Positions 25,375 through 33,714 of a DNA stretch of 64,000 nucleotides are shown here, in pieces. Numbering within the stretch: the stretch's first letter is position 1; every line of letters starts with the position of its first letter. Where the stretch lies: assembly GCF_014697625.1 (NCBI RefSeq), contig NZ_JACJSG010000016.1:62001-126000 (forward strand). Reading direction: 5' to 3'. A program made the position numbers and the translations under genes. Under the pieces are notes generated by a model. It did no database searches, had not been told where the DNA came from, and was given only the letters and a program-made list of their open reading frames with translations. The DNA comes from Anabaena azotica FACHB-119 (GTDB lineage Bacteria; Cyanobacteriota; Cyanobacteriia; Cyanobacteriales; Nostocaceae).

Positions 25375-26013
25375 TCAAGATTTTAGGGAAATGGTATGAC
25401 TATGAGTATTTAACGTTGAACTAATGTTTTGAAAATGCTCAAAAATATTAGCCGGAATAATATGTGTATTGAAGTTAGGAAAATCACGTACTGAGGCATG
25501 TTTATTTGGATCTCCAGTCATCATACGTATTAAATGATTTGTGCCTTGCTTAAAATAATAGGTTAAAGGAAATTTCCCCTGTCTGGTAAATGTCCAGGCA
25601 TCTGTTTTCATTCCTAATATTATATGGCTGCCTGCATAAGTAGCATTATTTTGAATCAATATATCTTGTGTTATCAGTACTTCATAACATATATCCACAT
25701 CATCTTTTAAAGGGATAGCTTGGTAAATACTTTGTTTGTTTATGTCTTCTCTAGTGTAGGTTATTTTAGTCTTATATCTTTGCCGCTCACCTGGGATAAA
25801 TATCTCAGACATCCAGAGTCTATGTCCAGTTTCTTTTTCAGACCAGGGATTAAATAAACCATCTATGCGGCAAACATTGCGACGATAGTCAAACCAGCAA
25901 TATCCTGAAGTAATCTGATCTTCTTCCAACATGGGTTGCCAATATGAAATATAGCTAGTACTCCATTGATCTGGAAGCATGGGTGGTGTATCGAGTCTTT
26001 TTTCAAATTCCAT
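25375..26013 (-). CDS. vioE: Violacein biosynthesis enzyme VioE
   Basis: 212 residues; Chromobacterium VioE has 191, and the excess is mostly a C-terminal tail. The family's active-site residues are kept: Tyr21 and Ser23 (YISYWQPM), Asn55 (DGLFNPWSE) and Glu70 (HRLWMSE), matching Y17, S19, N51 and E66 of the Chromobacterium enzyme. The arginine of VRDFPNF is also kept. SGYCWFDY is nearly unchanged. VioE takes the indole-3-pyruvate imine dimer made by VioB and performs the 1,2-indole shift to protodeoxyviolaceinic acid, the step that separates violacein from the indolocarbazole branch. AAGGAG 5 bases before the ATG fixes the start. It follows vioD by 83 bases. Its presence is the strongest single argument for a violacein-type product. 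Confidence 0.95.
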   Translation of the reverse strand: MEFEKRLDTPPMLPDQWSTSYISYWQPMLEEDQITSGYCWFDYRRNVCRIDGLFNPWSEKETGHRLWMSEIFIPGERQRYKTKITYTREDINKQSIYQAIPLKDDVDICYEVLITQDILIQNNATYAGSHIILGMKTDAWTFTRQGKFPLTYYFKQGTNHLIRMMTGDPNKHASVRDFPNFNTHIIPANIFEHFQNISSTLNTHSHTISLKS

Positions 26014-26096
26014 TGTTACTCCTTCGTGAGAGCGATCGCTAGTTTTTTCTCAATTATTTTCCGGCAATTTTTACAATGCTTGTCAATGCGTAAGTT

Positions 26097-27245
26097 CTAT
26101 TTAGATACCTTTGCCCTAGCTCCTTCGCGTTTCAGCGCTTCACTCAGATTCTGACCAAGGGCAGCAGACAAAGGGGGTAAGGCGCTGCGACGTGCATTAA
26201 AACTTTCCGTAAGCTCCTTTGTGTTCATGTTTATATGGTCTTGAATATTTTCAAACCATAAACGACTTGCATTAGCATGATCGCGAAATAAATGCATAAG
26301 CGGTATAACTTTCGCGTTAAATGATTCTAGAGCAGATGGAACATCAGTATTTTCACTCAAGGCTTTGACTAGCATCTGTGCGCCTACTACTGCCATCGTT
26401 GTTCCATGTCCAATAGAGAAATGCCCTGATTGAAGTGCATCACCTAATAACACCAAGTTTTGGTCATAGGATGTTTGATGAGTGAGAGTCATAAAATTTC
26501 GCCACTTTAACCCCTCTTGTCCCAGCAGAGGACGACTTTCCAATTCATCTTCAAACACCTGTGCGATAAAAGTTGCAGCTTCTTCATCTGAAAGTTGATC
26601 AAGTCCAGCATTTAGATAGGTTTCTTCACTGCACTCAACCACAAAGGTACTCATATCGTTAGAATATTTATATGTATGTGCAATGAAAAGACCTTTAGGG
26701 TGAAGTTTGAAAATCAGGCTTAAATGATCAAAGATTTTACTGGTGGCATACCAAGTATATTTATTTTTGCCATATTCTATTTCCGGTTTCAGCGCCTCTC
26801 TAAAATAGTTAGACTTATGGTTGATTCCGTTTGATAACACGACCAAATCATAATTCTCTTGATTAAGTTCAAACTCAGACGTAGCAGGAGATGAATACTC
26901 AATAGCAATATCAAGCCGCTTACAGTGTTCTTGTAAAGAACGTAGCAGAGCGCGTCGTTCTACAGCACACATTGTTAGACCTGTGCTGATGATGTTGCTC
27001 TCGTTATGATGAACCAGCTTAAATTCGTCTAAATACTGAGCAGAGAGTTGATCGTAATCATCTAAATATGATAATGGGTTAGCTGGATGATGTGGTGCGC
27101 GACCAGGCAATACCACGCCCCATCCTACAACTTCCTGGGGTGTGTTTTTTTCAATTATTTTTATATCCCAGTCTGGTTTGAGTTTCTTCATCTGATAAGA
27201 AAACATTAATCCTGCTGGGCCTGCGCCAACAACTAGTATCTTCAT
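26097..27245 (-). CDS. vioD: FAD monooxygenase VioD
   Basis: 382 residues from ATG at 27245; the longer frame would overlap vioC by 28 bases. The stop of vioC and this start share one base (TAATG), with GGAGAG just upstream, so translation is coupled. FAD fold MKILVVGAGPAG (7-12), then VVGWGVVLPGRAP, HPANPLSYLDDYD and SSTFVVECSEETY-like STFVVECSEETY, LLGDALQSGHFSIGHG (the second FAD motif) and SFNARRSALPPL near the end. These match Chromobacterium VioD along the whole length. It hydroxylates C5 of one indole of protodeoxyviolaceinic acid. Like other aromatic hydroxylases it needs NAD(P)H and O2. Confidence 0.95.
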   Translation of the reverse strand: MKILVVGAGPAGLMFSYQMKKLKPDWDIKIIEKNTPQEVVGWGVVLPGRAPHHPANPLSYLDDYDQLSAQYLDEFKLVHHNESNIISTGLTMCAVERRALLRSLQEHCKRLDIAIEYSSPATSEFELNQENYDLVVLSNGINHKSNYFREALKPEIEYGKNKYTWYATSKIFDHLSLIFKLHPKGLFIAHTYKYSNDMSTFVVECSEETYLNAGLDQLSDEEAATFIAQVFEDELESRPLLGQEGLKWRNFMTLTHQTSYDQNLVLLGDALQSGHFSIGHGTTMAVVGAQMLVKALSENTDVPSALESFNAKVIPLMHLFRDHANASRLWFENIQDHINMNTKELTESFNARRSALPPLSAALGQNLSEALKREGARAKVSK

Positions 27246-28534
27246 TAATTTACTCTCCCTAATTTGTACCAAACGTTTTGATTTTTCTGAAAATTGTGCA
27301 ACTCACTGTAAGGCATAGAGGTGAAGTAGAGTTTTTCTGCCATATCCGGCGGATAAATGTTCGGAAACAGATTGTGCATCATGCGTGTGTATTTGACACG
27401 CATAAAGAAAGTAGGATTTGAACAACTTAATACGTCATAATTAGCCTGTGCCATATATTGCATCGCATCTGCTTCTGCTTTTCTGAGTTGGGTAAATTCA
27501 GGTAGGCTTTTTTCAAAATCGTCATCATTTTTTTCCAATAGTTCAGAAAGTATTTGAGCATCTTCCAATGCCATATTCATTCCCTGCCCTAAAAATGGTG
27601 CTGTTGCATGAGCAGAGTCACCCAGTAATAATGCTTTGTTTTGGTAATGAAATGTACTAGACATGACATTGATCAAATCATTGCTCGGTTTTTCGATAAA
27701 CTGTTTTATCATCTCATTGCGGATATCCACCGGCATCTGGGGGAGGTAGTGCAAAAATAATTGGGAAATATGTTCCCTATTTTGCATATGTAAGCTGATT
27801 TCCCCTTCATAAGGTAAGCAAATGGCAAAACTAATACTACCATCTGGAATAGTCGCTGCACGACCCGCAAGCAAGCCTTTTGAGTCCATTCCAAAGAAAT
27901 ATAATAAGTCTTTACGAAAGTTTAGTTTGTTAGCATCAGGTATAACTAAGGTTTTATAACCATGTCGAAAAAATGACTGCTGAAATTCAAAGCGACGGAT
28001 AGTATTTTGCATGGCTTGACGAACTTTTGAACGAGCACCGTCCGCACCAATTATTAAGTCACCAGATATATTGTGAAAATCACCATTTTTATCTTCCGTA
28101 ATGATAGATTTTTGGTCGAGATTAACATGAATACACTTGTGTTCAAAGTGATACGTTACGCCATTTATCAGAGCGTATTTATTCAGTAATTTTTGAAATG
28201 CGGATCTATCCAATGAAAGCGGCGATAAGTCCTCTATGGGAAGTAGTTTTCTAGTTTTAAATTTACCTGCCGCATAAAAGGACATACCAACTATGTACTC
28301 ACCACACAAATCCAACTCTTTTTTGGGAATACCTGCGCCCAGAACAGCTTTTATTCCTCTTGCTGTCATACTGACACCAATTCCTTTGGAGCTTACTTGA
28401 TCAATATATGAAGAGATGTCTTTTTGCGGATCGCTCCGTCTCTCCACTACATGAACTTCATGTCCTCTACGGGCTAAATAAATCGCGGCCAGCCCACCTG
28501 CCAGACCCCCGCCAGCAATAATAATTTTACTCAT
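27245..28534 (-). CDS. vioC: FAD monooxygenase VioC
   Basis: 429 residues, the same length as Chromobacterium VioC. N terminus MSKIIIAGGGLAGGLAAIYL (FAD fold, GGGLAG at 8-13), VSMTARGIKAVL, FQKLLNKYA, FFRHGYKTLVIPDA, LYFFGMDSKGL and the flavin motif GDSAHATAPFLGQGMN. It closes with YPPDMAEKLYFTS and KQNVWYKLGRVN-like QNVWYKLGRVN. It oxidises the second indole at C2 to the oxindole, giving violaceinic acid that turns into violacein on oxidation. Spacing to vioB is 138 bases. No GCGATCGC octamer is seen in vioC, vioD or vioE, in contrast to vioB and the trp genes. Confidence 0.96.
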   Translation of the reverse strand: MSKIIIAGGGLAGGLAAIYLARRGHEVHVVERRSDPQKDISSYIDQVSSKGIGVSMTARGIKAVLGAGIPKKELDLCGEYIVGMSFYAAGKFKTRKLLPIEDLSPLSLDRSAFQKLLNKYALINGVTYHFEHKCIHVNLDQKSIITEDKNGDFHNISGDLIIGADGARSKVRQAMQNTIRRFEFQQSFFRHGYKTLVIPDANKLNFRKDLLYFFGMDSKGLLAGRAATIPDGSISFAICLPYEGEISLHMQNREHISQLFLHYLPQMPVDIRNEMIKQFIEKPSNDLINVMSSTFHYQNKALLLGDSAHATAPFLGQGMNMALEDAQILSELLEKNDDDFEKSLPEFTQLRKAEADAMQYMAQANYDVLSCSNPTFFMRVKYTRMMHNLFPNIYPPDMAEKLYFTSMPYSELHNFQKNQNVWYKLGRVN

Positions 28535-28672
28535 AATCAGCTTCTCTTAAAAATTTTCCTAATAAATAATTGTGATCTAGGAGAACGTAGTGAAACTTCT
28601 TGGCGCTCATTCATATCTGATGTTTAGGACTGATGATTGCTCATTTGACCTACATCTGTATTAGGGAAAGAG

Positions 28673-31600
28673 CTAGTCGGGATTGTTTGCCAATTCTTGA
28701 AAGAATCGACTGTAAAAATCGAACATCTCAAAGACAGTACTGTGGATCGCCTCGCATTCCCTAGCCTGATTTCCCAGACGCTCAAAGCGACGAGCGATCG
28801 CCTGATATGCTACTTCTGGTGTGGGAATATACGCGGGCGGAGTCGCGATCTCGAATGATGGGGCTGCGGTTTTGCCACGCTTCCCAGAGGGCATAGTCAT
28901 CAGCAATTCCCCTAGAGGGCGCATCATACCCGTCATTACGTCAATAGCGGCATTCATCAGCTTCGAGCGGCGCAGGCTGCCATAGGGCGTTAACCCGAAA
29001 TGCTGCACCATCATCTGCATCATCAGAAAGTAACACTCGTTAAAGATTTCCATCACCTTGCGAGTTTGGGGAACTGTAACGATATTGGTGTTGTAATCTT
29101 GATGATGCAATGTCGGATTCCGTATCGCGGGGTATGCTGGATTCCAAGGAACCTGGCGGCTAGTTCCAGCATCAGTTACCTGCTCTCGCACCAGAGCCTC
29201 AGCCATGCGTCGGAATTGCTGAAAGTGGGATTTCTCAAACTTAGGTGAGGATGAGTCACATCCTTCCCCTTGCTCAACAATTAAATCGATCGCAAAAAGC
29301 GCACTGTTAACGTCGTCTACTTGAAATTGGTAATCTGGGTGAGCTTTGTTAAAATCTTCACGCAAAAACAAGTGGTGTTCGCCACCAACACAACCTTTTT
29401 TGACTACAATTAAATCTGGAATTGTCTCCAACGCCGAGCGAATCTGACGGTACAATTCGCTTAAGGAACCATAACCGTGGAGGCGATCAGCTGCGGGATC
29501 TTTCAAGACAGGTTCGCCAACGAGTTCTTCTTCCAGAAAGTCAGGCCACTCGAAACGCATGAATCGTTGTAGGGTGCTGGCATTTAAGGGTTCGAGAGCA
29601 AAATCGACTTCAATAGGGAAGCGGCGATTGATGTTGCTAAAGTTAGGTGTCGCTGGGTAAAAAGGTTCACCCATCGCCATGAGAATGTTATTCACCATTA
29701 AAAAGTGGATCATTTCCTCACGGGATATATCTAGTAATACACCTCGCATACCGTAATCGCGCACTTCTTTTCCGTCACCACAAGCTAGGTGCAACTGCTC
29801 GTTTGTCCACAAACCCCGACGCACATACTCCTGACCTGTAGCGTAGTTGGGGATGGAGTATGCTGCATAAATGTATTGCAGCATAACCGCTATCTCCAGT
29901 TCCGCAGCATGTCGCAAAGCCACCACTAATTCATCACGGGTTTGGATGGTGCGCTGGGTGCGCTTTGGCTGTGGGACTGCGTTGGGAATGTAACCAACTC
30001 GCTGTTGATTAGCCAAGAATTTACGTAAAAGCATTGCTTTAGGCTGAGACATATCTCGCGTTGGTGGCATGTAATAAGTCTTGTTTTTGTTGCGAGGATC
30101 GGACATCTGCCACATCAAGCGGGCATAGTTTTCTACCTTGCAACGGTCAGCTAGGCTGAAAACCTCGGCTTTCATAAAGGAGAAAACCAATTCGTAATAA
30201 GCTAGGATTTGCTCATAGATCAGGTGGAAATTGACTGTCTCATCCTCAATTTTCTCCAAGTGCCAATCGTTTGTTAATACCCGGACAGCAAAGGAACCAG
30301 CACCAGACCAAAAGCCGAGTAAATCATCGTTATCGTAGGCAATAATTGCCTCGTCGGGATGGTGGGAATCGCCGGGTCGTTCATCGGATCGAGCCGACAA
30401 CAACACCCTTGTAGTTCCTGGTTGGACACCAAGTAGAGTTACCCACCCACATCCCCTCTCATCCGTTGAGATGACACAACTAGGGGCAAAGCCGATTTCC
30501 TGCTGTTTACCTGGCTTGAAATTCACAATTTCCATTTCCCAACTATGGGGAAAATGGAAAGTCTCACCAACTCTAGCCGGGTCGCGTTCAAACTCATAGC
30601 GTAGCTGGGGCAATCCTTTGGGATTGTAGAACTGGCGCAGATAGACGGACTCAACTGGTGCAGGATTTCCCCGCACAAAAGACCGCACCTCTAGTTCCAC
30701 AGCGTAGTCTTCACCCCGTTGCCAATTGGGGAACTCTAGGAACAAGCAGGCTTGATCTATTTGCAGGTTAATCTCTTCCTCTTGAAGCAGAATCTGCGGT
30801 TGTCCGTCAGGCTGCGTCGCAATTATACATAGACCCTGTTGTAAAATTTCATGACTCAGGTCTTCAAAGGGTTCCATTAGTGGTACATCTACAATGCCAC
30901 TGGTAAGTTGATGTGCCTCTTGTTGATAAGCATCTTTAGGGATTCTTGCTACTAGCCGCAGGCTTTTGACTGTACGCAATTCTAATTCACCCAAGTCAAG
31001 CTTGGAAGCGATCGCATGAGTTGGCCCTGGCCCCGGTTTTGTCGCTCGCCCCAGACAAGGCACTGCTGTCACCATATTCAGGCTTGCCCCCTGGCGAGTC
31101 ACCTGGACGGTAAGATTGGATAATTTCTTTAAGTCAGGTTGTAAGTGACGGGGAGTCAGTAGCCGACCATGTGGATAGGTGCTAAGTTCTCCCTCACACC
31201 ACAAACCGATGGTTCCGTGCAGTTCCCAGAACACAGGCGAGTCTGGTTCCTGCGGTGTTGACATATTGCTCAAGCCGAATTGTACCACTAGCCCCAATAC
31301 GTCGTCCCGGTTCATTGCCTCACGTAACAAGACAACTGTTGGTGAAAGCGCTGCTTCTTCGCCCCATAATAAATCTGCCGATGCTTTAGAGATGGTAAAT
31401 TGATGCACCGCCGCACGCCCAAACTCACTGTTGAGACAATGTTCAGGCAATTCTTGGATGTGGTTGAAGTTCTGCCAACGGGCTGGCTGCACCCCCTCTA
31501 CAGGGGCTGAGAGCATATTTGAGACTTCGTGGGAGCCGCCAAGACGACCAAAGGTTAGTTGACCTACCATAATTGTGGTAGTCCAGTTGGAGGCTGGATC

Positions 31601-32011
31601 GCAGTCGAAGATGCGGGCGCGATTAAAGGTAGTGGCTAAATATTCGTTGTAGTGACCCCACATATCGATATTACGTCCCACCACTGGATCGCACTGATCA
31701 ACTTGTCCTGGTTGCTGTTGTGTGCTAACAATTTGTGCTTCAATAGCGAAATGACCATTACCCCCAAAGTCCCATCCCATCGCCATACTGAAGGGGCCAT
31801 TTTCATCCCAATGACCTTCACTATTAAACCTGGTTCCTAGTTGGTAGAGGTATTCGTGGTACTCGGATACAGGACGGCGGTGGTCAAAGCGATCGCCGTT
31901 CATGTATACTGTATTTGTACTAAGATCCACTAGCCCATTTTTGTGTCCTGTAGGAGCATGAGTGCGTGCAAAGCCTTGAAAGTGCAATCGGGGAAAATCC
32001 AAAATGCTCAT
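28673..32011 (-). CDS. vioB: Iminophenyl-pyruvate dimer synthase VioB (RebD/StaD family)
   Basis: 1112 residues from ATG at 32011 (MSILDFPRLHFQGFARTHAP, the family's N terminus); the open frame continues 38 codons upstream without similarity. Chromobacterium VioB is about 998 residues, so some loops are longer here. The N-terminal half includes LWGHYNEYL-type GHYNEYLATTFNRAR and LFNMSTP-like LSNMSTPQEPDSPVF. The C-terminal ferritin-like domain has ELEIAVMLQYIYAAYSIPN (about 695-713), SREEMIHFLMVNN (about 765) and CVGGEHHLFL. VioB is a haem protein that couples two imine forms of indole-3-pyruvate. Three GCGATCGC sites lie inside the gene (28794, 31008, 31889). It is the first gene of the cluster; the ribosome site AGGA is about 9 bases upstream. 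Confidence 0.95.
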   Translation of the reverse strand: MSILDFPRLHFQGFARTHAPTGHKNGLVDLSTNTVYMNGDRFDHRRPVSEYHEYLYQLGTRFNSEGHWDENGPFSMAMGWDFGGNGHFAIEAQIVSTQQQPGQVDQCDPVVGRNIDMWGHYNEYLATTFNRARIFDCDPASNWTTTIMVGQLTFGRLGGSHEVSNMLSAPVEGVQPARWQNFNHIQELPEHCLNSEFGRAAVHQFTISKASADLLWGEEAALSPTVVLLREAMNRDDVLGLVVQFGLSNMSTPQEPDSPVFWELHGTIGLWCEGELSTYPHGRLLTPRHLQPDLKKLSNLTVQVTRQGASLNMVTAVPCLGRATKPGPGPTHAIASKLDLGELELRTVKSLRLVARIPKDAYQQEAHQLTSGIVDVPLMEPFEDLSHEILQQGLCIIATQPDGQPQILLQEEEINLQIDQACLFLEFPNWQRGEDYAVELEVRSFVRGNPAPVESVYLRQFYNPKGLPQLRYEFERDPARVGETFHFPHSWEMEIVNFKPGKQQEIGFAPSCVISTDERGCGWVTLLGVQPGTTRVLLSARSDERPGDSHHPDEAIIAYDNDDLLGFWSGAGSFAVRVLTNDWHLEKIEDETVNFHLIYEQILAYYELVFSFMKAEVFSLADRCKVENYARLMWQMSDPRNKNKTYYMPPTRDMSQPKAMLLRKFLANQQRVGYIPNAVPQPKRTQRTIQTRDELVVALRHAAELEIAVMLQYIYAAYSIPNYATGQEYVRRGLWTNEQLHLACGDGKEVRDYGMRGVLLDISREEMIHFLMVNNILMAMGEPFYPATPNFSNINRRFPIEVDFALEPLNASTLQRFMRFEWPDFLEEELVGEPVLKDPAADRLHGYGSLSELYRQIRSALETIPDLIVVKKGCVGGEHHLFLREDFNKAHPDYQFQVDDVNSALFAIDLIVEQGEGCDSSSPKFEKSHFQQFRRMAEALVREQVTDAGTSRQVPWNPAYPAIRNPTLHHQDYNTNIVTVPQTRKVMEIFNECYFLMMQMMVQHFGLTPYGSLRRSKLMNAAIDVMTGMMRPLGELLMTMPSGKRGKTAAPSFEIATPPAYIPTPEVAYQAIARRFERLGNQARECEAIHSTVFEMFDFYSRFFQELANNPD

Positions 32012-32405
32012 GGCAGATTCCTGAGAAATAAATGGCAGTATTTGCTTGATCTGGCTTTTCCTGCAAACTTTTTTCGGGCATTGCAGAATGCTAGTTTGAA
32101 GGTGGATCACCTCCCAAGAAAGCACAGCAGGAGAAGGTTCTTATATTGCCTTTCTTCATGCTTAACGATTTAAAAGCTATGTAATAGGCTTGATTTTAAC
32201 CTTTGCGTACTTTTCAGGGTGCATTGAGCAATTTATGCAGATTGCTCATAATTTTACATTTTTTACACAATTGCAGTTTAGGAATATTCATAAACCTGAG
32301 TTAGACTTGCAGCAGAGTGATTCGACACTTAGGTAAGCAGGTTTTTGGCTAAGTTGACTACCTTATGCTTGTTTAACAAAGGCAGGGAATAATATATAAA
32401 AAAAG
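32012..32405. other. Upstream region of vioB
   Basis: About 390 bases with no gene. It should carry the vioB promoter on the minus strand; TTGTGTAAAAAATGTAAAAT (about 32246-32270 reversed) is AT-rich and promoter-like but has no clear -35/-10 pair. An 8-bp inverted repeat sits here (listed separately). No binding site for a quorum-sensing regulator, such as the one that drives Chromobacterium vio, is recognisable, and no luxI/luxR pair adjoins. Confidence 0.4.
32225..32248. promoter_or_regulatory. 8-bp inverted repeat upstream of vioB (possible operator)
   Basis: TGAGCAAT and ATTGCTCA pair perfectly with an 8-base spacer, about 215 bases before the vioB start. Its size suits a dimeric DNA-binding regulator. 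Similar GAGCAATGC words occur near 10311 and 20441, so it may also be a chance or dispersed motif. Confidence 0.35.
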
Positions 32406-32537
32406 GGCGTTGCTGAATCAAGATATGAATTTGTCTCACGCAAAGGCGCATTCGCGCAGCGTCTCGTAGAGAAGGCGCTAAGTTACAAAGAAAAAGGACG
32501 GTCATTTTGCGATTTCATATTCTAATTCAGCAACGCC
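32406..32537. repeat. MITE-like element with GGCGTTGCTGAAT terminal inverted repeats
   Basis: GGCGTTGCTGAAT at 32406-32418 and ATTCAGCAACGCC at 32525-32537 are perfect inverted ends; the pairing resumes with ATATGAA / TTCATAT inside. The 132-bp element has no open frame and holds a GC-rich core (AAGGCGCATTCGCGCAGCGT). Ends of this kind recur in cyanobacterial non-autonomous transposons, from my general knowledge of such genomes. It separates the vioB promoter region from the Rieske gene. Confidence 0.7.
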
Positions 32538-32606
32538 AAAAAAAGATTATCAACAAGCTGACACAATCATACTTTCAGGCGGAGAATATCTACGCCAAAT
32601 TATCGC

Positions 32607-33560
32607 TTACCATTCATGATATAGCTTTTGGGCATGAAACATAATTTCTTCATTGGGTAGGCGAATCTTAGCGGGCTGGCGGGGGTAAGAAGTTTCAATG
32701 GCGTTGGTATCTTGCTCTATTACTGTTGTTACTGCACTTAAGACAAATTTCCCCAGTAGTGGTTTGAAAATTGGGTGCTTGGGTTGAATGTAGACTAAAA
32801 CGAAGGTTTTAGTTTGTGTGGGAGTTTCTGGATACAACGCATGAACTTGCAAAACTTCACCAATGGGGAAAGTCGCACGAAAAGTTGTTAGTGCGGGAAA
32901 AGCATATTCTAATGTGCTAGTGTAAGTCTTGGGTGCAGTCAAAATCAGAGGATTGCGGAGGATATCATTCCAGGTAGTATCGTTACGGTCTAATTCTTGC
33001 ACAACTTTTGCCCAATATCCGTCATACTCAAATACGGGGATGCGATTGGCTTTAATGCCAAATAACTCGCGGTGTGTGCCGCTTTGATGGTTGTAGTCAT
33101 AGTTGATGGATATGTTGTCCAAAAAAGTACCCCGAATACTCTTTTCTCCAGCAACTCCCAAAAAACTCATACCTGCACTGACTTTGGAGATCAAATCTGG
33201 GATGGGAATTTTGGGATCATAGCCGCCGTATGTCCAAATACAATCATCTTTAATCACGATTTCCAGAGGATTTAACAGGGGTTGACTGCTGACTTTACCG
33301 CAATTGTGCAGTCTTCCCTGCCCATCAAACTCTAGCGCATGGAAAGGACAGGCGATCGCATCTTTATTTTGACAAATCCAGCCATCTGATAACGGTGCTT
33401 GCATATGAGGACAGATGTTATCAAGGGCAAACACTTCACCTTGCTGATTTTGCCACAGTACATAGTCCTGTTCATTAAGTGTGACTTTATAAGGTTTGTT
33501 AATGCCCAACATGGAACGATGGGCAATTAACCAAGGTGCACCCGGCAAAATTGCTTCCAT
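32607..33560 (-). CDS. Rieske non-haem iron oxygenase
   Basis: 317 residues. The [2Fe-2S] Rieske cluster ligands are Cys50 and His52 (DNICPHMQAP) and Cys71 and His74 (IACPFHALEF). The catalytic part has DYNHQSGTHREL, fitting the 2-His-1-carboxylate iron site of the PAO/vanillate-demethylase type group. No membrane helix. It should oxygenate an aromatic or terpenoid substrate with electrons from a ferredoxin. It is divergent from the TetR regulator (154 bases between), a common arrangement for a regulated oxygenase. It is also the gene next to vioB on the same strand, so tailoring of an indole product is possible but the MITE in between argues against one operon. Confidence 0.85.
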   Translation of the reverse strand: MEAILPGAPWLIAHRSMLGINKPYKVTLNEQDYVLWQNQQGEVFALDNICPHMQAPLSDGWICQNKDAIACPFHALEFDGQGRLHNCGKVSSQPLLNPLEIVIKDDCIWTYGGYDPKIPIPDLISKVSAGMSFLGVAGEKSIRGTFLDNISINYDYNHQSGTHRELFGIKANRIPVFEYDGYWAKVVQELDRNDTTWNDILRNPLILTAPKTYTSTLEYAFPALTTFRATFPIGEVLQVHALYPETPTQTKTFVLVYIQPKHPIFKPLLGKFVLSAVTTVIEQDTNAIETSYPRQPAKIRLPNEEIMFHAQKLYHEW

Positions 33561-33714
33561 ATAAGTCTCCCAAGGATTAGTTTTAAGTTAGGGACATCCC
33601 AAATTTTCTTGTAGGATGGGCAGGACAGCCCGTCCTAGATTCTGGGCGGTAATAGAGTAAAATTGTGACAAAAGTTTCATCTTTGATTTTTAAAATACGA
33701 CATATCATTCACAT
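33561..33714. promoter_or_regulatory. Divergent promoter region, Rieske gene / TetR gene
   Basis: Holds both promoters. AGGATGGGC and GCCCGTCCT (about 33613-33636) form a hairpin that recurs as a dispersed motif in this genome. Nearer the TetR start, TTGTGACAA (about 33663) and TTTGTCAAC (about 33714) are related half-sites that could bind the TetR protein. Not verified. Confidence 0.35.
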
